Shown in pieces: positions 9,124 through 16,347 of a DNA stretch of 59,866 nt (positions are counted from its first letter, which is position 1; each line of letters begins with the position of its first letter). Below the pieces are notes generated by a model. The model saw only the letters and a list, made by a program, of their open reading frames with translations. It was not told the origin of the DNA and searched no databases. Made by a program: the position numbers and the translations under genes. Source of the stretch: Hymenobacter sp. ISL-91 (lineage in GTDB: Bacteria > Bacteroidota > Bacteroidia > Cytophagales > Hymenobacteraceae); NCBI RefSeq assembly GCF_018613725.1, contig NZ_JAGGPS010000044.1, positions 1 through 59,866 on the forward strand, read 5' to 3'.

Positions 9124-9546
9124 TTAGGCAAGCGGGGCCGCCGGCCGGTTCAGCCAGCAACCAAATACCAGCCCGCCCAACGCGTAAGCCAGCACGTCGC
9201 GCCAATCGGCGGTGGCGCGGGCATCCAGGTAGGGCAGCAACCCCTCAAACCACAGGCTGAATACCAGCCAGGTGCTGAACACCCAGGACGTAGGCAGCAC
9301 AAAGGCCGGCCGACGGAAGTAGTAGCGGCGTAGCAGCCACAGCTCCAGCGTAAGTAGCAGCGGCAGGGCCAGCGCGTCGGCGAGGTGGGCGCGCAGCAGG
9401 GCCGGGGGGCGGGGCCACCCGGCCACCAGTGGGCTGCCGGTTTTGTACAGGATGAGTGCCAGGTAAATGGCCACGCCGGCCACAAACAGCGGGTGGCGCA
9501 ACTCGGCCGGTAGCCGGCGACGACCACTCATCCGGCCGCCACTCAT
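9124..9546 (-). CDS. Small polytopic membrane protein
   Basis: A 140-residue protein with about four hydrophobic helices and no recognised domain. The ATG at 9546 overlaps the stop of the upstream zinc-ribbon gene as ATGA, which suggests translational coupling. A second ATG at 9531 comes from a perfect 15-bp tandem duplication (9526-9540 and 9541-9555). Either start is possible; I favour the coupled one. The close pairing with the next gene suggests the two proteins are made together. Confidence 0.65.
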   Translation of the reverse strand: MSGGRMSGRRRLPAELRHPLFVAGVAIYLALILYKTGSPLVAGWPRPPALLRAHLADALALPLLLTLELWLLRRYYFRRPAFVLPTSWVFSTWLVFSLWFEGLLPYLDARATADWRDVLAYALGGLVFGCWLNRPAAPLA

Positions 9547-9555
9547 CCGGCCGCC
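9526..9555. repeat. 15-bp tandem duplication with two start codons
   Basis: Two identical 15-bp units (9526-9540, 9541-9555), each carrying an ATG on the minus strand. One copy creates the ATGA stop/start overlap between the two membrane protein genes. Confidence 0.8.
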
Positions 9556-9863
9556 ACCGTCACCAGCCACACGAAAAAGGCCATGAGGGCCCCAAAAGCC
9601 AGTTGCCCGCCCCGGATGATGTACTTGAAAAACTTGATGACCGGGTTGTCGTCGGGCTTGATTTCGATGAGCATCAGGCGGTCGGAGAGGGGCGCGTCGG
9701 CCTGCTGCTGGCGGTGCTCATCGGCGGCGGCGCGGTGCGGCTCCAGCTCCTGGCCGCAGTGCTGGCAACGGTCGGTGGGGCGCTGCTGCCACTCGGTCCA
9801 GCGGCCGCAGTGCGGGCATTTTTTGGTGGCGGCGAATGGAGTGGTAGAGTCGGGCGTGGCCAT
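9543..9863 (-). CDS. Zinc-ribbon protein with C-terminal membrane helix
   Basis: A 106-residue protein with a zinc-ribbon knuckle CPHCGRW followed by CQHCGQE in the first 45 residues, a polar linker, then a C-terminal hydrophobic helix (LAFGALMAFFVWLVTVAAG). The topology suggests a metal-binding head in the cytoplasm anchored to the membrane. The family is not named. The gene overlaps the downstream membrane protein gene by 4 bp. Confidence 0.7.
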   Translation of the reverse strand: MATPDSTTPFAATKKCPHCGRWTEWQQRPTDRCQHCGQELEPHRAAADEHRQQQADAPLSDRLMLIEIKPDDNPVIKFFKYIIRGGQLAFGALMAFFVWLVTVAAG

Positions 9864-9975
9864 GCTATGGTATGCTTGCTGTGCTAATATAGAGCGGGCA
9901 GGAGGGTCTGCCAGATGCTACTTACGCACGTTTGAGCGTTCCGTCACATTCTGCCCCGTTTCCCCGCCCCGATTT

Positions 9976-10410
9976 CTACAGCTCCATGATGTCCTCGTTC
10001 CAAAGCTCGGGCTCCTCCTCGATGAAGCGCTCCATCATGCGTACGCACTCGTAGAGGTCGAGAATTTCCACCTCTACACCGTGGCTTTCGAGGAAAGCTT
10101 TCGACTCGCCAAAGGTGCGCGACTCGCCCACGATTACTTTCGGAATTTTGAACTGCACAATGGTGCCGGCGCACATAAAGCAGGGCATCAGGGTGGTGTA
10201 GAGTACCGTGTCGCGGTAGGTGCGCTGGCGGCCGGCGTTCATCAGGGCGTCCATTTCGCCGTGCTTGATGGCGTTGCCCTCCTGCACGCGCTTGTTGCGC
10301 CCGCGGCTCACTAGCTGGCCGTTACGCACGAGTACCGAGCCAATCGGAATACCGCCTTCCTGGCGGCCTTGGCGCGCCTCATCAATGGCAGCCTGCATAA
10401 ATTCGTCCAT
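9976..10410 (-). CDS. Cytosine deaminase, yeast FCY1-like
   Basis: A 144-residue zinc deaminase of the CDA superfamily. The zinc motif is HGEMDAL (His50, Glu52) plus MPCFMCAG (Cys77, Cys80). The tail (FIEEEPELWNEDI) matches the closing segment of yeast cytosine deaminase, and EGGIPIGSVLV and LYTTLMPC also align with it. Family knowledge: it deaminates free cytosine to uracil. It is unlike the TIM-barrel CodA of E. coli. The start is the ATG at 10410. A -7 element at 10436-10443 lies just upstream. It could instead act on another nucleobase, but resemblance to the yeast enzyme is strong. Confidence 0.82.
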   Translation of the reverse strand: MDEFMQAAIDEARQGRQEGGIPIGSVLVRNGQLVSRGRNKRVQEGNAIKHGEMDALMNAGRQRTYRDTVLYTTLMPCFMCAGTIVQFKIPKVIVGESRTFGESKAFLESHGVEVEILDLYECVRMMERFIEEEPELWNEDIMEL

Positions 10411-10435
10411 GGTGATTGGGGTCGTAAGTGAGCCG

Positions 10436-10443
10436 CAAAGGTA
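10436..10443 (-). promoter_or_regulatory. -7 element for cytosine deaminase gene
   Basis: Exact TACCTTTG on the minus strand, matching the Bacteroidota TAnnTTTG consensus, 26 nt before the ATG. No well-placed -33 TTG is visible. Confidence 0.5.
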
Positions 10444-10472
10444 TCTTCGCCAGTTGGCAAAGTTGATTGGAT

Positions 10473-11012
10473 ATGAAAAATCAGTTTGACTTACGGCTGC
10501 TAAACATTGGCTGGCTGGAAAATATGGAGGAAGAGCAGGACCTGTGCGCACACGGCCAGGTGCTGGCCCGAATCGGAAATACCGTTGTTTCGGACGCCAG
10601 TGGCTCAAGCTGGACAGTAAGCGCAACGGCCCTGTTTCTGTTGCGTACGCTCACCCTCAACCACACGCCCGCCGCCCCCGTCGGCGACCAACTGCTGCCC
10701 TGCTGTGGCTTCGCCATGTGGCCCAACCCCGATGATATTTCCGGCGACGTACTGGTATTTGGCTGCCCGAATGGTGTCGACTGGTCGGTAGAGAATACCG
10801 CGGGAGGAGTAATATTGACTCCTCCCGAAGGCGCCCAAGTCGTTATAACCAGCCAGGAATACCAGCATACTGTGCTGCAATTTGTGGATGAAGTTCATGC
10901 CTTCTATCAAACCAGCAAGCCTAAAGAGCTGCCAACCGACCCAGAAGATGCTGCCGGGTACGCGGCGTTCTGGCGCGAGTGGCACCGGCGTTATCAGCAG
11001 GTTGGGGCGTAA
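10473..11012 (+). CDS. Hypothetical protein, soluble
   Basis: A 179-residue acidic soluble protein, no signal peptide or membrane segment, no recognised motif. It contains a CC pair in LLPCCGFAMWPN and aromatic C-terminal helices. It is divergent from the cytosine deaminase gene with 62 bp between start codons. The size and composition resemble small immunity-type proteins, but no toxin gene is adjacent, so this is only a comparison. ATG at 10473, two codons after a possible TTG. Confidence 0.6.
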   Translation: MKNQFDLRLLNIGWLENMEEEQDLCAHGQVLARIGNTVVSDASGSSWTVSATALFLLRTLTLNHTPAAPVGDQLLPCCGFAMWPNPDDISGDVLVFGCPNGVDWSVENTAGGVILTPPEGAQVVITSQEYQHTVLQFVDEVHAFYQTSKPKELPTDPEDAAGYAAFWREWHRRYQQVGA

Positions 11013-11015
11013 AAG

Positions 11016-14000
11016 CTACCGAGCGCAAATGCCGCGGTAGGCGCAGTACTGGCACTTATCAAGGTCGTCGGTTTTGCGGATGGGCTCTTCGGGGTCGAGC
11101 ATGCGGCGCACCAGCTGGCTCAGCAGCTCCTCGCTGTGGCGGTTGAAATCCTGGCCCTCAGCCGTCAGGAAGCCCATATCGGCCGACATAGGGCCGGCGG
11201 CCAGGTTGCGCAGCGAGATGATGGCCGCGTCGGCGGCGGGGCGGCCCTGCTGGGCCAGCATGAAGCGGTAGAGCCAGAGCTGACGCACCTTATCGGCGGC
11301 CGGGGTAGCCTCGGTGAGCAGACGCTCAACGGCCGCGGCTGGCGCTTCGTTGCGCTTGAGCAGCTGCAGGTGCGACTTCTCGACGAGGCCGGTCTTATAA
11401 TCCACTACCCGCAGGTCGCCGTTAGGCAGCTGGTCTACGCGGTCGGCCTTGCCTAGCAGGCGTACGGCCAGCTTTTCGCCCTCCACAAGCGTCACGAACA
11501 CAGTCGCATGCAGTTCCTCCTCCAGCCCCTGAATATGCAAGGGTAGGGCGTCGGGCGCTTCGAGCAGGCTTTCGAGGTAGCGCCGCACCAGCTGCTTGGC
11601 CACCTGACCCAGCACGTGGTTGAGGCCCTCATCGGCGCGGGCATGGCGGCCGGTTTCTTCCTTGCGCAGGGCTTTGGCCACCATGATGGGGGCCAGCGCC
11701 AACAAGCCCGGCACATCGGCGGCTGTAAGGGGCGGGGCCGCCGTAGCCGCCGATTTGCGGCGGATAATCTGCGCGAACGGCGTTAGCAGCTCCTCCAATG
11801 CATCGTGCACGGCCGTCCCGAATTCGGCCGAGTCCAGCACCTCTTCTACTTCCTGGTTTTCCTTGAACTTGGCAATCCGCTGGAAATAGAATTGCAGCGA
11901 GCAGCCCAGGTACTGGTTGAGGGCCGTAGGCGAGAGGCCTTTCGTAAGCAGCTCCCGCAGCGCCAGCAGCATTCCGGCGTCTTTCTCCAGCACCAAATCA
12001 GTTGTCTGTTGCTGGTTGTCAGTTGTCAGGCCCACTTTGTCTGTACCTGCCGGGAAACCACCGTCAGTAACTGACAACTGACAACTATCAACTGACAACT
12101 CATCAGCCGTTACGGTCAAATCCAGCAGCTCCAGCTGCGGGTTCTGCAGGGCCAAATCGTTTTCGAGCTGCAGCAGGAAGCGGCTTCGCTCGCCGGTGCG
12201 GGTGCCCTCGGCGCCGGGCAGAATGTGCAGCAAATCGACCTGACTGGCGCGCTGCAGCAGGCGCCAGAACTGGTGGGCGGTGGCGGCCTCGTGGTCGGCG
12301 TAGGTGGGCAGGCCAAAGGTGGTCAGCACATCGTACGGAAACAGGGAGCTGTGGCGCTTGGGGGCCGGCAGTACGTTCTCGTTGCAGCTCAGGATGATAA
12401 CGTGGTCGAAGTCGAGGGCGCGGGTTTCAAGCAGGCCCATCACCTGCACATCGGCAATCGGCTCGCCGCTGAACGGCAGGCGGGTGTTGCGCATCTGCTC
12501 GTACAAAAACCGCCGGAACGAGCGCACCGACAGCCGCTGCTCCCGGCAGTCGAACACCGAGTGCAGCCGCTTGATGAGCGTATAGAACAGATACAGATAC
12601 TCGGCCTCGATGGCCGAATGCTGGTCCTGGTAGGCCTTTTTGAGCAGGTCGATGAGCGTCTGGCAGGCGGCTACAATATCGTCGCAGTTGTTCCAGGTGG
12701 CAAACAGGGCCGTGAGCAGCGGGTGGCCCTGACCCAGCTCGACCAGCTCCTCGGCCGGTAGCAGCACCGCGTGACGCTGCACAATGGCGCGGCACACCTT
12801 ATCGAGCAGGCCCTGCTGGGTTTCGGGCGTATCGGGCTGCTTGTCGAGCCAGGTCTGGTAACGCCGCAGAAACGGGTGTTGCAGCAGCTTGCTCACGGCC
12901 AGGTGGTGGTAGCGGGGCACGCCGTAGCCGGTTTCCTGCGAGCCCTCGCGCACACCGGTCAGGTGCACTTCAAACAGCAGATCCACGAGGTTGAACAGGG
13001 GCGTGCTCTGGAAATTGAGGCCCATCGTGACGTTGTACTCGGGCACCTCGCGCGGGGGCAGGCCGTGCAGCACGGGCAGCAGCAGCGTTTCGTCGGGCAG
13101 CACCACGGCTACTTTGGCGGTGGGGTTGGCCTGGCGGGCGGCGGCCAGCAGCTGGCCGGCCAGCTTGCCCTGCATCGAGGAGTTGGCCACGCCCACCAGC
13201 CGCACCGTGCGCGGCAGCTGACGCAGCAGCTCGGCCGGACCACCGAAGTTTTCCCAGGGCAAATCGAGCCGTTCCTGGTACTGGCGCAGGTGCTGGCCGG
13301 CGCGGTTGGGCGAGCCGGGCTCGAGGTAGAACGCGTCGCCGTCGAAAAACACCTCGGCCCGCCGGGCCTTGCGCAGGTGGCGGATAAGCCGCTCTTCCGC
13401 CTTCGACAAAAAGCCCAGGCCCACGAACACGTGCCGGGGTAGGGTTTCGCCCGCCTCCAGCTGCTCGCGTACCCGGCGCTGGGCCAGCCGGTAGGCCAGG
13501 CCGGGGTAGGCCAGCCGGTCGCGGCGCATGCGCTTTTTCAGGCGCAGGTACACCTTGTCGAGGTCGTCCCAGAAGCGGAAGTAGGCTGTGGTGCTGGCCT
13601 GGGGCTGATACTCGGCGCCCAAATCCCAGCGCTCCAGCGCCTTGGCTTGGCTCAGGTACTCGAATACCTTGCGGGGCGAAGCCAGGTTCTGGTCGAGGCT
13701 CGAAAAGTCCTGCAGCAGCAGCGCCGACCAGCCCACGAACTGGTCGAAATCCAGCTGCGGGTCGATGTCCTGCAGAATCTCGAACAGCAGCAGCTGCAGG
13801 GCAATCGGCTCCTCGACGCGTACGCCGGCCAGCTCCACCATGTAGTCTTCCATCGAAGCCACCCGCGGGCTCCACACGGCCTGCCCGGCTTCGGCGGCCA
13901 GGCTCAGCTCGTTCTGCAGATACACCACCGCCCGCCGTGTAGGTACCACCACCACCAGCTCCGACAGCTCGCCGCCGGGCCCGCCGTACTGGGCCACCAG

Positions 14001-14120
14001 CTCGCGCGCCACCCGGGTCAGGAAAGGCGTAGCATCGGGGCCGGGAGGGGTGGCAGGGATAGAAGCGGGGGCAGTAAACAGGGGCAGGTCGGGGAGCAGC
14101 GCGGCAGATTCGGTTTTCAT
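11016..14120 (-). CDS. addB: AddB-like ATP-dependent nuclease subunit (PD-(D/E)XK)
   Basis: A 1034-residue partner subunit of an AddAB-type helicase-nuclease that processes double-strand breaks for recombination. The N-terminal part resembles a degenerate superfamily I helicase. The C-terminal nuclease has DRVDQLPNG...RVVDYKTG near residue 905. Iron-sulphur ligands typical of AddB are present: one Cys in YLGCSLQFYF near 740 and three in CQYCAYRGIC at the C-terminus. The segment encoded by 12001-12099 is an in-frame palindromic insertion. The AddA-like subunit lies 2.2 kb upstream on the same strand, separated by two other genes. Confidence 0.85.
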   Translation of the reverse strand: MKTESAALLPDLPLFTAPASIPATPPGPDATPFLTRVARELVAQYGGPGGELSELVVVVPTRRAVVYLQNELSLAAEAGQAVWSPRVASMEDYMVELAGVRVEEPIALQLLLFEILQDIDPQLDFDQFVGWSALLLQDFSSLDQNLASPRKVFEYLSQAKALERWDLGAEYQPQASTTAYFRFWDDLDKVYLRLKKRMRRDRLAYPGLAYRLAQRRVREQLEAGETLPRHVFVGLGFLSKAEERLIRHLRKARRAEVFFDGDAFYLEPGSPNRAGQHLRQYQERLDLPWENFGGPAELLRQLPRTVRLVGVANSSMQGKLAGQLLAAARQANPTAKVAVVLPDETLLLPVLHGLPPREVPEYNVTMGLNFQSTPLFNLVDLLFEVHLTGVREGSQETGYGVPRYHHLAVSKLLQHPFLRRYQTWLDKQPDTPETQQGLLDKVCRAIVQRHAVLLPAEELVELGQGHPLLTALFATWNNCDDIVAACQTLIDLLKKAYQDQHSAIEAEYLYLFYTLIKRLHSVFDCREQRLSVRSFRRFLYEQMRNTRLPFSGEPIADVQVMGLLETRALDFDHVIILSCNENVLPAPKRHSSLFPYDVLTTFGLPTYADHEAATAHQFWRLLQRASQVDLLHILPGAEGTRTGERSRFLLQLENDLALQNPQLELLDLTVTADELSVDSCQLSVTDGGFPAGTDKVGLTTDNQQQTTDLVLEKDAGMLLALRELLTKGLSPTALNQYLGCSLQFYFQRIAKFKENQEVEEVLDSAEFGTAVHDALEELLTPFAQIIRRKSAATAAPPLTAADVPGLLALAPIMVAKALRKEETGRHARADEGLNHVLGQVAKQLVRRYLESLLEAPDALPLHIQGLEEELHATVFVTLVEGEKLAVRLLGKADRVDQLPNGDLRVVDYKTGLVEKSHLQLLKRNEAPAAAVERLLTEATPAADKVRQLWLYRFMLAQQGRPAADAAIISLRNLAAGPMSADMGFLTAEGQDFNRHSEELLSQLVRRMLDPEEPIRKTDDLDKCQYCAYRGICAR
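12001..12099. repeat. In-frame palindromic repeat inside addB-like gene
   Basis: A 29-bp arm (12001-12029) and its imperfect inverse (12071-12099, 26 of 29 positions) enclose a 41-bp loop. The unit is GTTGTCAGTTG-like. The total is 99 bp, exactly 33 codons, and the reading frame passes through it, giving a Ser/Thr/Asp/Gln-rich stretch. Related sequence is in the addA-like gene. Confidence 0.8.
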
Positions 14121-14308
14121 GTTCAGTAAAGATACCGTGCTGCCCGCTACAACCCTAGCGGCCCGCCGCCCCAGGCGGCACCCGGGCTGTAGCTCGGAGT
14201 CTACCGAAACTCGGTTCCTACCTGATGCGTAGGCGAAATTATTGCCAATGTTGGCCTATGGCCCCTGTACGGCCTGTTCCTATACGTTTTTCACCAAATT
14301 TTGCCCCT

Positions 14309-14812
14309 ATGAACCCTACCCAACTCAGCCACGAACTCCGCCTGGGCCAGAGCCCCGATATGAGCCGCCGCCGCTGGATAATCGGCCTCTCGCTGGTGGG
14401 CGTAGCCGCTGGCCAAATAGTGAGCCTCTACCAGACCGGCCTCATCCACCACCTGCCCGACCCGCCCGTAGGCCCCTTCAACTCCGACAAAGTAGATGCC
14501 TCCGACTACGCTTACAAGCGCCTCGATACGCCCGACGCGCTGCCTATGATTGTCACCTACGGCCTCACGGCCGCGCTGGCCGGGGCCGGCGGCCTCACCC
14601 GCGCCACCGACAAGCCCCTGCTGCCCGTGGCAATGGGTGCTAAAGTGCTCTTCGACGTGCTCAACACCGTGAAGCTGGGCCGGGAGGAATGGCAGGAAAA
14701 CAAGGCCCTGTGCTTCTACTGTCAGGTAGCCACGGTGGCCTCCGTGGCCTCGCTGGCCCTGGCCGTACCCGAGGCTTTAGAGGGTCTGAAAAAGCTGTTG
14801 GGAAAGAAGTGA
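14309..14812 (+). CDS. Vitamin K epoxide reductase-family membrane protein
   Basis: A 167-residue membrane protein with about four helices. SLYQTGLIHHLPDPPVGPF...DSDKV-like text near residues 40-60 and a C-terminal CFYC redox pair in a helix recall short bacterial VKOR-family proteins, which are involved in thiol-disulphide exchange in the envelope. Only one CxxC is evident; the second cysteine pair of full-length VKOR is missing, so quinone-linked oxidase activity is uncertain. The ATG at 14309 is preferred over the upstream ORF start. It is the only plus-strand gene between the addB-like and MFS genes. Confidence 0.65.
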   Translation: MNPTQLSHELRLGQSPDMSRRRWIIGLSLVGVAAGQIVSLYQTGLIHHLPDPPVGPFNSDKVDASDYAYKRLDTPDALPMIVTYGLTAALAGAGGLTRATDKPLLPVAMGAKVLFDVLNTVKLGREEWQENKALCFYCQVATVASVASLALAVPEALEGLKKLLGKK

Positions 14813-14872
14813 CTAACTCTTCCGCACAACCGGGGCCCGGCCTAAAGTTTGGGGCCCAGTTGCGCGCAGGGG

Positions 14873-16126
14873 TCAGGTGTTGGCTGATTCGCTGGTTGCC
14901 GGCGCGACGTAGGTCGCCAGTGAGCGGGCGGCCAGCGCCACGCTGATGAGGGTAAGCACAGCCGCCAGAATGAAGGGCGCGCCGGGGAAATACACCGGGG
15001 CCGCGGGGCGGGTGAAGTAGGAGAACAGGCTTGTCATGAGCACCGGGCCTACGATGGAGGTGAGACTCATCAGGCTGGTGAGGGCCCCTTGCAGCTCGCC
15101 CTGCTCGTTGGCCGGCACCTGGCCCGAGATAATGCCCTGCAAAGCCGGGCCGGCAATGCCGCCCAGGCAGTAAGGCACCAGAAAGGCGAACATCATCCAG
15201 CCCTTACTGGCAAATGCGAACAGCACGAAGCCCAGCGCATACAGCAGCAACCCCCAGTACACCGACCGTTGGGGCCCCAGCACCGGGTTGATGCGTCGGA
15301 TGAGCCCACCCTGCACAACGGCCACCAGCAGCCCAATGGTGGCCAGCGAGTAGCCCACCCACTTCTCGCTCCAGCTGAATTTCTCCATTACGTAGTACGT
15401 CCAGGTGCTTTGGGTGGAGTGGGCAGCTACGTAAAGGAAGAGCAGCGAAGCCACCAGCCCCAGAATAACGGGGTAGCGCCCCAGCATCCGGAGGCTGCCG
15501 ATAGGGTTGGCCCGCTTCCAGGCAAACGCCCGCCGCCGCGTCAGGGGCAACGATTCGGGCAGCACGAAGTAGCCGTATACCACGTTGAGCAGCGTGAGAC
15601 CCGCAGCGGCCAGAAACGGCAGCTGGTGGCTGTATTCGCCCAGCACCCCGCCCATCAGCGGCCCCAGAATGAAGCCCAGCCCAAACGCGGCGCCAATCAG
15701 GCCGAAGTTCTGGGCCCGGTTTTCGGGCGTCGATACGTCGGCAATGTAGGCCGAGGCCGTCGTGACGCTGGCCCCGGTGATGCCCGCAATGGCCCGGCCC
15801 ACAAACAGCCAGGCCAGGGTGGGCGCGAAGGCCAGAAACAGGTAATCGATGCCGAAGCCGAGCAGCGAGAACAACAGCACCGGCCGCCGCCCAAATTGGT
15901 CGGAGAGGTTGCCCAGCACCGGTGAAAACAGGAACTGCATCACGGCGTAGGCAAACACCAGCCAGCCGCCCACCTGCGCCGCCTCACTCACGGAGCCACC
16001 AGTCAGGTGCTGAATCAGCTTCGGGATGACGGGAATAATGATGCCGATGCCCGTCACATCCAGCAACAGCGTAATAAAGATGAAAGTCAGGGCCGAGCGG
16101 GGCGCAGGCGCAGCAGTGGGTTCCAT
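14873..16126 (-). CDS. MFS efflux transporter, TetA-like
   Basis: A 417-residue, 12-helix major facilitator. The motif [14 protein letters not shown] (motif A) follows helix 2, and [11 protein letters not shown] follows helix 4, the pattern of the drug:H+ antiporter-1 TetA/Bcr group. The substrate cannot be read out; tetracycline-like or other small drug efflux is possible but not shown. The ATG at 16126 is the first conserved start. No TetR-type regulator lies next to it. A large palindromic repeat separates it from the addA-like gene. Confidence 0.82.
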   Translation of the reverse strand: MEPTAAPAPRSALTFIFITLLLDVTGIGIIIPVIPKLIQHLTGGSVSEAAQVGGWLVFAYAVMQFLFSPVLGNLSDQFGRRPVLLFSLLGFGIDYLFLAFAPTLAWLFVGRAIAGITGASVTTASAYIADVSTPENRAQNFGLIGAAFGLGFILGPLMGGVLGEYSHQLPFLAAAGLTLLNVVYGYFVLPESLPLTRRRAFAWKRANPIGSLRMLGRYPVILGLVASLLFLYVAAHSTQSTWTYYVMEKFSWSEKWVGYSLATIGLLVAVVQGGLIRRINPVLGPQRSVYWGLLLYALGFVLFAFASKGWMMFAFLVPYCLGGIAGPALQGIISGQVPANEQGELQGALTSLMSLTSIVGPVLMTSLFSYFTRPAAPVYFPGAPFILAAVLTLISVALAARSLATYVAPATSESANT

Positions 16127-16181
16127 GAAAGCGGCAAAACGAGCGGGCCGTAAAGGTAGGCGGTGGCGGGGCGGCGAATGA

Positions 16182-16338
16182 GTGAATGGGTGAATGAGTG
16201 AGTGGGTGAAAAGAACTGTCATCCTGAGCGGAGCGAAGGACCTTATCACGCCTGAATAGCCAAGCCTGCTTGTTTTATGCGATAAGGTCCTTCGCTCCGC
16301 TCAGGATGACAGAACAATTCGCTCCTTCACCCATTCAC
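16182..16338. repeat. Nested palindromic repeat (GTCATCCTGAGCGGAGCGAAG family)
   Basis: Perfect 32-bp arms at 16216-16247 and 16281-16312 enclose a 33-nt loop. Outside these lies a second pair of 12-bp arms (16182-16193, 16327-16338) made of GTGAATGGGTGA repeats. The core resembles the repeats at 5605 and 31782. It lies between the addA-like and MFS genes. Confidence 0.9.
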
Positions 16339-16347
16339 CGCCCCGCC

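Noticed and set aside
14873..16126. Resistance island around the TetA-like pump
   Set aside because: No regulator, integrase or transfer genes adjoin it. The neighbours are ordinary chromosomal genes.
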